A DNA stretch of 64,000 nt from an uncultured Microbacterium sp. (GTDB lineage: Bacteria; Actinomycetota; Actinomycetes; Actinomycetales; Microbacteriaceae). Under the pieces are notes generated by a model. That model ran no database searches. It was not told the DNA's origin and was given only the letters and a program-made list of their open reading frames with translations. The DNA lies in the NCBI RefSeq assembly GCF_937927635.1, contig NZ_CALBRW010000011.1:50458-114457 (forward strand). The letters are read 5' to 3'. This document shows, piece after piece, positions 24,884 through 32,847 of the stretch (the stretch's first letter is position 1; the number at the start of each line of letters is the position of its first letter). Position numbers and translations under genes: made by a program.

Positions 24884-25828
24884 TTGCCCAGCTGTACGCC
24901 GTTCTCCTTCGAGCTGTACCCGCCGCGCACGGTCGCCAGCGTCCAGGCGCTGCACGACACCATCGACCGCCTCGCCGCCGCTGGCCCTGACTTCCTGTCG
25001 GTCACCTACGGCGCCGGCGGCTCCACGGGCGGACGATCGCTGGAGGTGCTGCGCTACATCCGCGCGCACACCGACGTCGAGCCCCTCGCGCACCTCACCT
25101 GCGTGGGGAACACCTACGCGGGGGCGGCACGACTGATCAGGGAGTTCCTGGATGCCGGCATCCTCAGCTTCCTCGCGCTCCGAGGCGACCCTCCCGCCGG
25201 TCACGACGAGAGCGAGCCGTTCCTGGGCGACCTGGAGAGCTCCGCGCAGCTGGTGCAGCTCATCGATCGCGTGCAGGCCGAACGTGCCCCCTACGAGGAG
25301 TCGCCGGTGCCCGGCAACCCCGGCGCTGTGCGGGTGGCGCCGCGGCGGAAGGTCAGCATCGCCGTGGCGGCGTTCCCCAACGGGCATCCGCGGTCCGCGT
25401 ACAGCAGCCAGCACGTCGACGCACTGCTGGCCAAGCAGGCGGCGGGCGCCACGCTCGCCATCACGCAGCTGTTCTTCCACCCCGATCACTACCTGGCCTT
25501 CGTCGAGCGCGCTCGTCGCGCCGGGGTCACCATCCCGATCCTGCCCGGCATCATGCCGATCACCTCGCCCGCCCGGCTGAATCGCGTGCTGCAGCTCACC
25601 GGCGAGGAGCTGCCGGGCGAGCTGTCCATCGCCCTCGAGGTGGAGCCCACCGCCGAGGGCCGCAGGCAGATCGGCATCGAATGGGCTGCCGATCTCGCCC
25701 GCGACGTCGTCGCGGGCGGCGCGCCCGGCGTGCACCTGTACGCCTTCAACCAGCACGAGACCGTGCTCGACGTCCTCGCTCAGGCCGGCATCCTGACCGA
25801 ATCCTGTCTGTCCCCAGCCACGAAATGA
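24884..25828 (+). CDS. metF: Methylenetetrahydrofolate reductase
   Basis: It reduces 5,10-methylene-THF to 5-methyl-THF, the methyl donor for MetE next door. The 314 residues form a TIM barrel with FSFELYPPRT at the N terminus, SVTYGAGGSTGGR with the folate/FAD-site residues, and ITQLFFHPDHY. The start is TTG at 24884, fixed by GAAGGAGAA 7 nt upstream and by the alignment of CTPFSFE with family N termini. The loop after ALRGDPPAG is typical. It is followed after 11 nt by metE. Confidence 0.93.
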   Translation: MPSCTPFSFELYPPRTVASVQALHDTIDRLAAAGPDFLSVTYGAGGSTGGRSLEVLRYIRAHTDVEPLAHLTCVGNTYAGAARLIREFLDAGILSFLALRGDPPAGHDESEPFLGDLESSAQLVQLIDRVQAERAPYEESPVPGNPGAVRVAPRRKVSIAVAAFPNGHPRSAYSSQHVDALLAKQAAGATLAITQLFFHPDHYLAFVERARRAGVTIPILPGIMPITSPARLNRVLQLTGEELPGELSIALEVEPTAEGRRQIGIEWAADLARDVVAGGAPGVHLYAFNQHETVLDVLAQAGILTESCLSPATK

Positions 25829-25839
25829 AGGAAACATCC

Positions 25840-28152
25840 ATGACCGCTTTCCCCGCCGGGACGATCCTCGGCTACCCCCGGATCGGCCGTCGTCGCGAGC
25901 TGAAGAAGGCCGTCGAGGCGTTCTGGGCAGGTCGCATCGACGAGGCAGCCCTCGAGACCACGGCGGCGGGACTGCGCGCCGCCACCCGCGAGCGCCTGGC
26001 CGAGCTCGGCCTGGGCCGCGAGGACTCCGCCATCCCGGAGTCGTTCTCGTACTACGACCAGGTCCTGGATGCCGCCCTCACCGTCGGCGCCATCCCGAGC
26101 CGCTTCGAGGACCTGCGCGACGCCGACGGGACCATCGGCCTGCCGGCGTACTTCACCGCTGCCCGCGGCGAGGGCGACCGCGCCCCGCTGGAGATGACCA
26201 AGTGGTTCGACTCCAACTACCACTACCTGGTGCCGGAGATCGGGCCCGAGACGGTGTTCTCGCTCTCCAGTTCCCGCCTCGTGGACCAGGTGGCCGAGGC
26301 GGTCGCCGCCGGCTTCCGCACCCGTCCGGTGATCGTCGGCCCCGTGACGCTGCTCGCACTGGCCAAGGCCTCGGATGCCTCTCCCGACGGCTTCGACCCG
26401 CTCTCGCGACTGGACGACGTCGTGGCCGTGTACGTCGAGCTGCTGGCGAAGCTGAAGGCCGCCGGCGCCGACTGGGTGCAGCTGGACGAGCCCGCGCTGG
26501 TCAGCGAGTCGCTGCCTGCCACCACCGTGCAGCTGGCGGATGCCGCGCAGCGTGCGCTGGTCGTGCTCGGCGGCGCCGCCGATCGTCCGCAGATCCTCGT
26601 CGCGGCCCCGTACGCCGCGCTCGGCGAGGTGCTGCCGGTGCTGGCATCCGCTCCGATCGAGGCGATCGCCATCGACCTGGTGCGCGGTGCGGTGCCGGAG
26701 TCGCTGCCCGACCTCGCCGGAAAGACGCTCGTCGGCGGCGTGATCGACGGCCACAACATCTGGCGCGGCGACCTGCGCGGCGCGTTCGACAAGCTCGAGG
26801 CGCTGCGCGCCCTCGGTGCTCCCGCCGTCTCGGCCTCCACCTCCACCTCGCTGCTGCACGTGCCGCACGACGTGACCGACGAGTCCAAGCTCGACGCGCG
26901 TCTGGTGTCGTGGCTGGCCTTCGCCGACCAGAAGGTCGAGCAGGTCACCGCGCTCGCACGTGGGCTGGTCGAGGACCGTGCGGCTGTCGCGGATGCGCTG
27001 GATGCCGCGACTGCGGCCCTCGCCGATCGCCAGACGGCCCCCGGCGTGCGCGACGGCGCCGTGCGGGCCCGTGCCCTGGCCGAGGCGGACTTCTCGCGCG
27101 TCTCCTACGAGGAGCGCGAGGCCGCCCAGTTGGCGCTGGACCTGCCCGCCCTGCCGCTGACCACCATCGGCTCGTTCCCGCAGACCGGCGACATCCGCCG
27201 CGCACGCGCGCAGTTCACCCGCGGTGAGCTGCCCCAGGACGACTACGAGGCGTTCCTGCGCACCGAGATCGACCGCGTCGTCGCGCTGCAGGAGGACCTG
27301 GGGCTCGACGTGCTCGTGCACGGCGAGGCCGAGCGCAACGACATGGTGCAGTACTTCGCCGAGAACCTCGACGGGTTCGCGGTCACCGAGAACGGCTGGG
27401 TGCAGTCCTACGGCTCGCGCGCCACCCGCCCCTCGATCCTGTGGGGCGACGTGTCGCGCCCGGCGCCCATCACGGTCTCATGGTCGGCATACGCGCAGTC
27501 GCTGAGCGCCAAGCACGTCAAGGGCATGCTCACCGGCCCCGTCACGATCCTCGCCTGGTCGTTCGTGCGCGACGACCAGCCGCTGGGCGAGACCGCCAAC
27601 CAGGTGGCGCTCGCGCTGCGCGACGAGATCACCGATCTCGAGGCCGCCGGCATCGCCATCATCCAGGTCGACGAGCCCGCGCTGCGGGAGCTGCTGCCGC
27701 TGAAGAAGGCCGACCAGGCCGCGTACCTGGAGTGGTCGGTGAACTCCTTCCGCCTGGCCACCGGCGGTGCAGCGGCGCCCACGCAGATCCACACGCACCT
27801 CTGCTACTCGGAGTTCGGCGTGGTCATCGACGCGATCCGCGCGCTGGATGCCGACGTGACCTCGATCGAGGCCGCCCGCAGCCGCATGGAGGTCGTCGCC
27901 GACATCGCGAAGTACGGCTTCGACCACGGTGTGGGCCCCGGCGTCTACGACATCCACTCGCCGCGCGTGCCCAGCGTCGCCGAGATCGAGTCGCTGCTGC
28001 GCCGCGCGACCTCCGAGCTGCCGCTGCGCCAGCTGTGGGTCAACCCGGACTGCGGTCTGAAGACCCGCGGCTACGACGAGACCGTCGCCTCGCTGCGCAA
28101 CATCGTCGAGGCCACGCACCGCGTGCGCGAGGACGTGAACGTCCCCGCCTGA
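25840..28152 (+). CDS. metE: Cobalamin-independent methionine synthase
   Basis: It transfers the methyl group of 5-methyl-THF-triglutamate to homocysteine. The 770 residues match the two-barrel family length. The N-terminal barrel starts LGYPRIGRRRELKKA. The C-terminal barrel has TTIGSFPQT, the zinc ligands in THLCYSEF (His, Cys) and in NPDCGLKTRG (Cys), and IQVDEPALREL. GAAGGAAA precedes the ATG. It is co-transcribed with metF, and a strong hairpin follows. Confidence 0.96.
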   Translation: MTAFPAGTILGYPRIGRRRELKKAVEAFWAGRIDEAALETTAAGLRAATRERLAELGLGREDSAIPESFSYYDQVLDAALTVGAIPSRFEDLRDADGTIGLPAYFTAARGEGDRAPLEMTKWFDSNYHYLVPEIGPETVFSLSSSRLVDQVAEAVAAGFRTRPVIVGPVTLLALAKASDASPDGFDPLSRLDDVVAVYVELLAKLKAAGADWVQLDEPALVSESLPATTVQLADAAQRALVVLGGAADRPQILVAAPYAALGEVLPVLASAPIEAIAIDLVRGAVPESLPDLAGKTLVGGVIDGHNIWRGDLRGAFDKLEALRALGAPAVSASTSTSLLHVPHDVTDESKLDARLVSWLAFADQKVEQVTALARGLVEDRAAVADALDAATAALADRQTAPGVRDGAVRARALAEADFSRVSYEEREAAQLALDLPALPLTTIGSFPQTGDIRRARAQFTRGELPQDDYEAFLRTEIDRVVALQEDLGLDVLVHGEAERNDMVQYFAENLDGFAVTENGWVQSYGSRATRPSILWGDVSRPAPITVSWSAYAQSLSAKHVKGMLTGPVTILAWSFVRDDQPLGETANQVALALRDEITDLEAAGIAIIQVDEPALRELLPLKKADQAAYLEWSVNSFRLATGGAAAPTQIHTHLCYSEFGVVIDAIRALDADVTSIEAARSRMEVVADIAKYGFDHGVGPGVYDIHSPRVPSVAEIESLLRRATSELPLRQLWVNPDCGLKTRGYDETVASLRNIVEATHRVREDVNVPA

Positions 28153-28176
28153 GCATCCGTCCTGTTGCGGATCCAA

Positions 28177-28222
28177 CGCCGAGACCCCTCATGATTCACG
28201 CGAATCATGAGGGGTCTCGGCG
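28177..28222. terminator. 21-bp perfect hairpin between metE and lexA, bidirectional
   Basis: The arms 28177-28197 and 28202-28222 are exactly complementary over 21 bp with a 4-nt loop (ACGC). They contain GAGACCCCTC and its complement. A third copy, GAGGGGTCTCGACG, follows at 28228-28241. It lies between convergent genes, so it should terminate both. No T-tract is present. Confidence 0.8.
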
Positions 28223-28243
28223 CTCAGGAGGGGTCTCGACGGG

Positions 28244-28930
28244 TCAGACCGCGCGCAGCACCGCCACGACCTTGCCCAGCACCACGGCCTCGTCGCCGAG
28301 GATGGGCTCGAACGCGGAGTTGCGAGGGAGCAGCCAGGTGTGGCCGTCCCGGCGGCGGAACGTCTTGACCGTGGCCTCGCCGTCGATCATGGCCGCCACG
28401 ATCTCACCGTTCTCGGCGTTGTTCTGCGTGCGCACGACCACCCAGTCGCCGTCGCAGATGGCGGCGTCGATCATCGACTCGCCGCTGACCTTCAGCATGA
28501 ACAGGTCGCCCTTGCCCACCAGCTGACGCGGCAGCGGGAAGATCTCCTCGACCTGCTGGTCGGCGGTGATCGGGATGCCGGCGGCGATGCGGCCGACCAG
28601 CGGCACCAGTGCGGCGTCGCCGAGTGCAGGCGTGGTGTCGGCGGGGTTCTCAGTGCTGGTGCCCGGCAGGTCGATCAGCACCTCCATCGCGCGGGTCTTG
28701 CCGGGATCGCGGCGCAGGTAGCCGCTGAGCTCGAGCTGACCCAGCTGGTGGGTGACGCTGGAGAGCGACTTCAGCCCGACGGCGTCGCCGATCTCGCGCA
28801 TGCTGGGCGGGTAGCCGTGCTGGGCGATGGAGTTCTGGATCACCTCGAGGATGGCCATCTGCTTCGCGCTCAGGCTCTTGCGCCGACGGGTGCGCGGAGC
28901 CTCGGCTGCGGGGGCGGACTTGTCGCTCAT
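28244..28930 (-). CDS. lexA: LexA repressor
   Basis: The SOS repressor, 228 residues. The N-terminal winged helix holds YPPSMREIGDAVGLKSLSSV, with recognition helix SSVTHQLGQLE. The self-cleavage bond is Ala-Gly in RIAAGIPI (near residue 115). The catalytic Ser is in VSGESMIDA (near 148) and the Lys in ATVKTFRR (near 187). A ribosome site AAGGAGCACCG lies before the ATG. It is divergent from the LysM gene across a 303-nt region with SOS-like boxes. Confidence 0.97.
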   Translation of the reverse strand: MSDKSAPAAEAPRTRRRKSLSAKQMAILEVIQNSIAQHGYPPSMREIGDAVGLKSLSSVTHQLGQLELSGYLRRDPGKTRAMEVLIDLPGTSTENPADTTPALGDAALVPLVGRIAAGIPITADQQVEEIFPLPRQLVGKGDLFMLKVSGESMIDAAICDGDWVVVRTQNNAENGEIVAAMIDGEATVKTFRRRDGHTWLLPRNSAFEPILGDEAVVLGKVVAVLRAV

Positions 28931-29021
28931 CGGTGCTCCTTCATGCGTGCGAGCCGGCGAGGATCCGCGTCATCGCGGGCATCCGGTTCGAATGTCGGTG
29001 GCCAGTGGTGTGCTGTCCATA

Positions 29022-29037
29022 TCGAAACCGTATCCGA
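29022..29037. promoter_or_regulatory. SOS-like box, lexA side
   Basis: TCGAAACCGTATCCGA has the TCGAA half-site and a degenerate partner, compared with the actinobacterial SOS consensus TCGAAC-N4-GTTCGA. It sits about 95 nt upstream of lexA, within its likely promoter. Confidence 0.4.
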
Positions 29038-29051
29038 CTCAGGCCGGAAAA

Positions 29052-29067
29052 CGGAAGATCTGTTCGA
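29052..29067. promoter_or_regulatory. SOS-like box, middle
   Basis: CGGAAGATCTGTTCGA keeps a perfect GTTCGA half and shares GAAGAT-N2-R-TTCG with the box at 29124. Confidence 0.5.
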
Positions 29068-29106
29068 GCGTGTCGAGGACATTCCCGGACGGATTTCGAA
29101 GAACTC

Positions 29107-29136
29107 TTGACAGATGTTCGATATCGAAGATACATT
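29107..29136 (+). promoter_or_regulatory. Promoter of the LysM gene
   Basis: A consensus -35 TTGACA (29107-29112) is followed after 18 nt by TACATT (29131-29136). The spacer carries the perfect palindrome TTCGATATCGAA (29117-29128). Confidence 0.65.
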
Positions 29137-29139
29137 CGG
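29124..29139. promoter_or_regulatory. SOS-like box over the LysM gene -10
   Basis: TCGAAGATACATTCGG matches TCGAAC-N4-GTTCGA at nine of twelve fixed positions and overlaps the -10, where LexA would block transcription. Confidence 0.55.
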
Positions 29140-29233
29140 AACGTAGCTTCGCATCCGGGGTCCCCGGTCGGATGCCGGATGCGAAAGCTGCACCACTTCC
29201 GCCGCACGGCGGGACCACACGGAGGAGCCCCAC

Positions 29234-29626
29234 ATGAGCACCATCAGCATCCAGAGCCCCGCGATCCCTCGCGTCGCCGCCGGGCGCCCGGTCTCAGAAG
29301 GCCCGGTGCGGCGCACGAAGCTGCGCCTGACCATGCGGGGCAGGCGCGTGCTGGCGGGCCTGGCGGCTGCGCCCCTGGTCGCCGGCATCGCCTTCTCGGT
29401 GCTGGCCGGCGGCTCGGCACTGGCCTCCGGACAGGATTCAGCGACGGTCTCCTTCCAGACCGTGCACGTGGCACCCGGCGACACCCTGTGGGGGATCGCC
29501 GCAGAGGTCGCTCCCGGGGTCGACCCCCGCGACGTCATCGACGACATCATCTCGCTGAACAACCTCGGCTCCGCCACCATCCAGGCGGGCGAGGAGATCG
29601 CGATCCCGACGAAGTACGCGCGCTGA
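29234..29626 (+). CDS. LysM-domain protein divergent from lexA, probable SOS cell-division inhibitor
   Basis: A 130-residue protein with a basic cytosolic N terminus, one hydrophobic segment (VLAGLAAAPLVAGIAFSVLA, about residues 37-56) and a C-terminal LysM module (HVAPGDTLWGIAAEVAPG to EIAIPTKYA). Small LysM membrane proteins divergent from lexA are the SOS-induced division inhibitors YneA, ChiZ and DivS in other Gram-positive bacteria. The same layout, plus SOS-like boxes, is the basis of the inference; sequence identity to them is not claimed. A GGAGGAG site precedes the ATG. Confidence 0.8.
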   Translation: MSTISIQSPAIPRVAAGRPVSEGPVRRTKLRLTMRGRRVLAGLAAAPLVAGIAFSVLAGGSALASGQDSATVSFQTVHVAPGDTLWGIAAEVAPGVDPRDVIDDIISLNNLGSATIQAGEEIAIPTKYAR

Positions 29627-29662
29627 CCCGTCACGCGGGGTCTCCCATACCCGCACGCGCTC

Positions 29663-29668
29663 TAGCAT
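29663..29668 (+). promoter_or_regulatory. -10 element TAGCAT of hisC, leaderless
   Basis: TAGCAT ends 7 nt before GTG 29676. It physically overlaps the upstream ATG at 29667, which therefore cannot be in the mRNA made from this promoter. Confidence 0.6.
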
Positions 29669-29675
29669 GGGAAGG

Positions 29676-30758
29676 GTGACATCCCTCGATGACCTGCCCC
29701 TCCGCGACGATCTTCGCGGCCTGACCCCGTACGGCGCTCCGCAGGCGCCGCTGCCGGTGGCGCTGAACGTCAACGAGAACACCCATCCGGTGCCCGAGGC
29801 CGTCGTCAGCGACATCCTCGACGACGTCGCGCTCGCGCTGAGCGATGTGAACCGCTACCCGGATCGGGAGTTCACCGGATTGCGTGAGGCGTTCGCGGGC
29901 TACCTCGGCCACGAGCTCGCACCCGAGCAGATCTGGGCCGGCAACGGCTCCAACGAGGTGCTGCAGCACATCCTGCAGGCCTTCGCCGGCCCCGGCCGCA
30001 CGGTGTTCGGCTTCGGGCCCACCTACTCGATGTACCCGCTGCTGACCCGCGGCACCGGCGCCACCTGGGTGGCCGGCACGCGCGAGGACGACTACACGAT
30101 CACGGCCGAGGATGCTGCCGCGCAGGTCGCCGCCGCGGACCCGGACGTCGTGCTGCTGTGCACGCCCAACAACCCCACCGGCACACCGCTGGGACTGGAT
30201 GTGGTCGAGGCCGTCTACGAGGCCGCTCGAGGCATCGTCGTCGTCGACGAGGCGTATCAGGAGTTCGCGCCGAAGGATGCGGCATCCGCTCTGACTCTGC
30301 TCGCGGGGCGCCCGCGGCTGGCGATCTCCCGCACCATGAGCAAGGCGTTCGCCTTCGCCGGCGCCCGTGTGGGCTATCTGGCAGCCGATCCTGCCTTCAT
30401 CGATGCCCTGCGCCTCGTGCGCCTGCCGTACCACCTCAGCGCGCTCACGCAGGCGGCGGCCACGGCCGCGCTGCGCAGCGCGGACGTCATGCTGGCCATG
30501 GTCGACGAGATCGTCGAGCAGCGCGACCGCATCTCGGCGACGCTCGAGGCGCTGGGCTACACGCCGCATCCGTCCTGGTCGAACTTCGTGCTGTTCGGCG
30601 GGGTGGAGAAGCCGCAGGAGCTGTGGCAGGCGCTGTACGACCGCGGCGTGCTGATCCGCGACGTCGGCATCCCGAACCACCTGCGCGTCTCGGCCGGCAC
30701 CGAGGCGGAGACCACTGCCTTCCTGGACGCCCTCGCATCGATAGGATCTGCCTCATGA
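29676..30758 (+). CDS. hisC: Histidinol-phosphate aminotransferase
   Basis: A PLP enzyme of histidine synthesis, converting imidazole acetol phosphate to histidinol phosphate. The 360 residues carry NVNENTHPVPEAV at the N terminus, LCTPNNPTG, VVVDEAYQEF, and the PLP-binding Lys in SRTMSKAFAFAGARVGY (near residue 223). The GTG at 29676 is preferred to ATG 29667 because the latter lies in the -10 element. The end overlaps hisB as ATGA; the order hisC-hisB-hisH is the usual actinobacterial one. Confidence 0.94.
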   Translation: MTSLDDLPLRDDLRGLTPYGAPQAPLPVALNVNENTHPVPEAVVSDILDDVALALSDVNRYPDREFTGLREAFAGYLGHELAPEQIWAGNGSNEVLQHILQAFAGPGRTVFGFGPTYSMYPLLTRGTGATWVAGTREDDYTITAEDAAAQVAAADPDVVLLCTPNNPTGTPLGLDVVEAVYEAARGIVVVDEAYQEFAPKDAASALTLLAGRPRLAISRTMSKAFAFAGARVGYLAADPAFIDALRLVRLPYHLSALTQAAATAALRSADVMLAMVDEIVEQRDRISATLEALGYTPHPSWSNFVLFGGVEKPQELWQALYDRGVLIRDVGIPNHLRVSAGTEAETTAFLDALASIGSAS

Positions 30759-31372
30759 GCGACCCCCGCACCGCGCCCCGCATCGCGCAGCGCAGCCGCA
30801 GCACGTCCGAGTCGACGGTGGACGTCGAGGTGAACCTCGACGGCACCGGCAAGGCCGACGTCAGCAGCTCCGTGCCGTTCTTCGACCACCTGCTCACGGC
30901 GTTCGCCAAGCACTCGCTGACCGACCTCACCGTCCGCGCCACCGGCGACACCCACATCGACGCGCACCACACCGTCGAGGACATCGCCATCGTGCTCGGC
31001 CAGGCCATCCGGGCGGCGCTCGGCGACAAGTCGGGCATCTCACGGTACGGCGACGCGCTGGTGCCGCTGGACGAGGCGCTCGTCCAGGCGGTCGTCGACA
31101 TCTCCGGGCGTCCGTACCTCGTGCACGACGGCGAACCCGCAGGCTTCGAGCTGCACCTGATCGGCGGGCACTTCACCGGGTCGCTGGTGCGTCACGTCTT
31201 CGAGGCCATCGCTTTCAACGCAGCGCTCACCGTGCACGTGCGCGTGCTGAACGGACGCGACCCGCACCACATCGCCGAGGCGGAGTTCAAGGCGTTCGCG
31301 CGGGCGTTCCGCCAGGCCAAGGCGCTGGATCCGCTGGTGCACGGGGTCCCGTCCACCAAGGGCGCGCTGTGA
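30755..31372 (+). CDS. hisB: Imidazoleglycerol-phosphate dehydratase
   Basis: It dehydrates imidazole glycerol phosphate to imidazole acetol phosphate. The 205 residues are monofunctional, with no phosphatase domain. The metal-binding repeats are FFDHLLTAF, DAHHTVEDIAI and DPHHIAEAEFKA, which place the manganese-binding His and Glu residues. The start overlaps hisC and the stop overlaps the GTG of hisH, so all three are coupled. Confidence 0.96.
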   Translation: MSDPRTAPRIAQRSRSTSESTVDVEVNLDGTGKADVSSSVPFFDHLLTAFAKHSLTDLTVRATGDTHIDAHHTVEDIAIVLGQAIRAALGDKSGISRYGDALVPLDEALVQAVVDISGRPYLVHDGEPAGFELHLIGGHFTGSLVRHVFEAIAFNAALTVHVRVLNGRDPHHIAEAEFKAFARAFRQAKALDPLVHGVPSTKGAL

Positions 31373-32004
31373 CGGCTCCGCGGGTCGTCGTCTACGACTA
31401 CGAATCCGGCAACGTGCACTCCGCCGTCAAGGCGCTGGCAGCCGCCGGAGCCGATGTCGAGCTCACCGGCGACCGGGACGCGGCGCTGGAGGCCGACGGG
31501 CTGTTCGTCCCCGGCGTCGGCGCATTCGCGGCCGTCACCGGCGCGCTCCGCGCGCACGGCGGCGACGAGATCATCGACCGCAGGCTCGCAGGAGGACGCC
31601 CCGTGCTGGGCGTGTGCGTCGGCATGCAGGTGATGTTCGAGCGCGGCGTGGAGCGCGGTCAGAACGTCGAAGGTCTGGGGGAGTGGCCTGGGACCGTCGC
31701 CGAGCTGGATGCCCCCGTGCTGCCGCACATGGGCTGGAACACCGTCGAGGCCGGCGAGGGCAGCGTGCTGTTCCGCGGCGTCGAGCAGGAGCGCTTCTAC
31801 TTCGTGCACTCGTTCGCGGCGAAGACCTGGGGGATCCAGGTCGAGGCGCCGTTCCCGCAGCCGTCGCTGACCTGGGCCACGCACGGCGAGCGGTTCCTCG
31901 CCGCCGTGGAGAACGGGCCGCTCGCCGCCACGCAGTTCCATCCCGAGAAGTCCGGAGAGGCCGGCATCCGCCTGCTGCGCAACTGGGTGCAGTCGCTGGT
32001 CTGA
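31369..32004 (+). CDS. hisH: Imidazole glycerol phosphate synthase, glutaminase subunit
   Basis: The class I glutamine amidotransferase subunit that feeds ammonia to HisF. The 211 residues include the nucleophile Cys in LGVCVGMQVMF (near residue 83) and the His-Pro-Glu triad part in ATQFHPEKSGEAG. GTG start overlapping hisB as GTGA. HisF is not in the window, so its partner is encoded elsewhere. Confidence 0.95.
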   Translation: MTAPRVVVYDYESGNVHSAVKALAAAGADVELTGDRDAALEADGLFVPGVGAFAAVTGALRAHGGDEIIDRRLAGGRPVLGVCVGMQVMFERGVERGQNVEGLGEWPGTVAELDAPVLPHMGWNTVEAGEGSVLFRGVEQERFYFVHSFAAKTWGIQVEAPFPQPSLTWATHGERFLAAVENGPLAATQFHPEKSGEAGIRLLRNWVQSLV

Positions 32005-32025
32005 GCCCAGAGCCGGACACATCAT

Positions 32026-32054
32026 TTGAGACCGCTCTGCGGCCGGACTATCCT
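32026..32054 (+). promoter_or_regulatory. Promoter of hisA with coupled uORF
   Basis: TTGAGA (32026-32031) and TATCCT (32049-32054) are separated by exactly 17 nt. The predicted start falls at or just before GTG 32063, so hisA is separable from hisCBH. Confidence 0.65.
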
Positions 32055-32062
32055 GATCTCTC

Positions 32063-32104
32063 GTGTCCGCACGCCGCGGATTCCCCGACTCAAGGACGTC
32101 ATGA
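32063..32104 (+). CDS. 13-residue leaderless upstream frame coupled to hisA
   Basis: GTG 32063 lies 8 nt after the TATCCT -10 and opens a frame encoding MSARRGFPDSRTS. Its TGA (32102-32104) overlaps the hisA ATG (32101) as ATGA. A ribosome that starts on the leaderless 5' end would end exactly at the hisA start. There are no His codons, so it is not a classical attenuator. AAGGA inside it is the hisA ribosome site. No homologue is known to me. Confidence 0.45.
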   Translation: MSARRGFPDSRTS

Positions 32105-32847
32105 ACGACTTCGCACAGTCCCCCTCGCTGATCCTGCTCCCCGCAGTGGACGTGGCGGGAGGGAAGGCCGTGCGTCTCACCCAGGGTGAGGCAGGCACGG
32201 AGACCAGCTACGGCGACCCGATCGACGCCGCAGGCGAATGGGTCGACCAGGGAGCCCAGTGGATCCACCTGGTGGATCTGGATGCCGCCTTCGGGCGCGG
32301 CAGCAACGCCGGCATCCTGCGCAAGGTCATCAAGCAGTACCGCGGGGTGAACGTCGAGCTCTCCGGAGGCATCCGCGACGACGCCAGCCTGGAGGCGGCC
32401 CTGGAGTCCGGCGCCAACCGCATCAACCTCGGAACGGCGGCGCTGGAGAACCCGGAGTGGGCGGCCGACGTCATCGGCCGGTACGGCGAGGCCGTCGCCG
32501 TGGGACTCGACGTGCGCGGCACCACGCTGGCGGCACGCGGCTGGACCAAGGACGGCGGCGACATCTGGGAGGTGCTGGACCGCCTGGAGGAGGCCGGCTG
32601 CAGTCGCTACGTCGTCACCGACGTCACCAAGGACGGCACGTTGCGCGGCCCGAACCTCGACCTGCTGCGCGAGATCACCTCGCGCACGCCCAAGCCCGTG
32701 ATCGCCTCCGGCGGCGTCTCCAGCCTCGACGACATCATCGCGCTGCGCGAGCTGGTCTCGCTGGGCGTGGAGGGCGCCATCGTCGGCAAGGCGCTGTACG
32801 CCGGGCAGTTCACCCTCGCAGAGGCACTGGATGTCGCGGGCGACTGA
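32101..32847 (+). CDS. hisA: Phosphoribosyl isomerase HisA (possibly bifunctional PriA)
   Basis: It isomerises ProFAR in histidine synthesis. In many actinobacteria the same enzyme (PriA) also does the TrpF reaction, which cannot be decided here. The 248 residues form a TIM barrel with LLPAVDVAGGKAVRLTQGE, WIHLVDLDAAFGRG with the first catalytic Asp region, LSGGIRDD, and VTDVTKDGTLRGPN with the second. The ATG at 32101 has AAGGA upstream and overlaps a short upstream frame. An upstream ATG at 32026 lies inside the -35 and is rejected. Confidence 0.94.
   Translation: MNDFAQSPSLILLPAVDVAGGKAVRLTQGEAGTETSYGDPIDAAGEWVDQGAQWIHLVDLDAAFGRGSNAGILRKVIKQYRGVNVELSGGIRDDASLEAALESGANRINLGTAALENPEWAADVIGRYGEAVAVGLDVRGTTLAARGWTKDGGDIWEVLDRLEEAGCSRYVVTDVTKDGTLRGPNLDLLREITSRTPKPVIASGGVSSLDDIIALRELVSLGVEGAIVGKALYAGQFTLAEALDVAGD

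Larger units (their letters stand above)
28931..29233. promoter_or_regulatory. lexA / LysM divergent regulatory region
   Basis: This 303-nt gap is notably richer in A+T than its surroundings and holds no credible gene. It contains a lexA-side box (29022-29037), a middle box (29052-29067), a TTGACA promoter with a box across its -10 (29107-29139), and a long leader of about 90 nt for the LysM gene. Confidence 0.7.

Noticed and set aside
32026..32100. Longer hisA from ATG 32026
   Set aside because: That ATG overlaps the -35 element and the added residues do not resemble HisA N termini.
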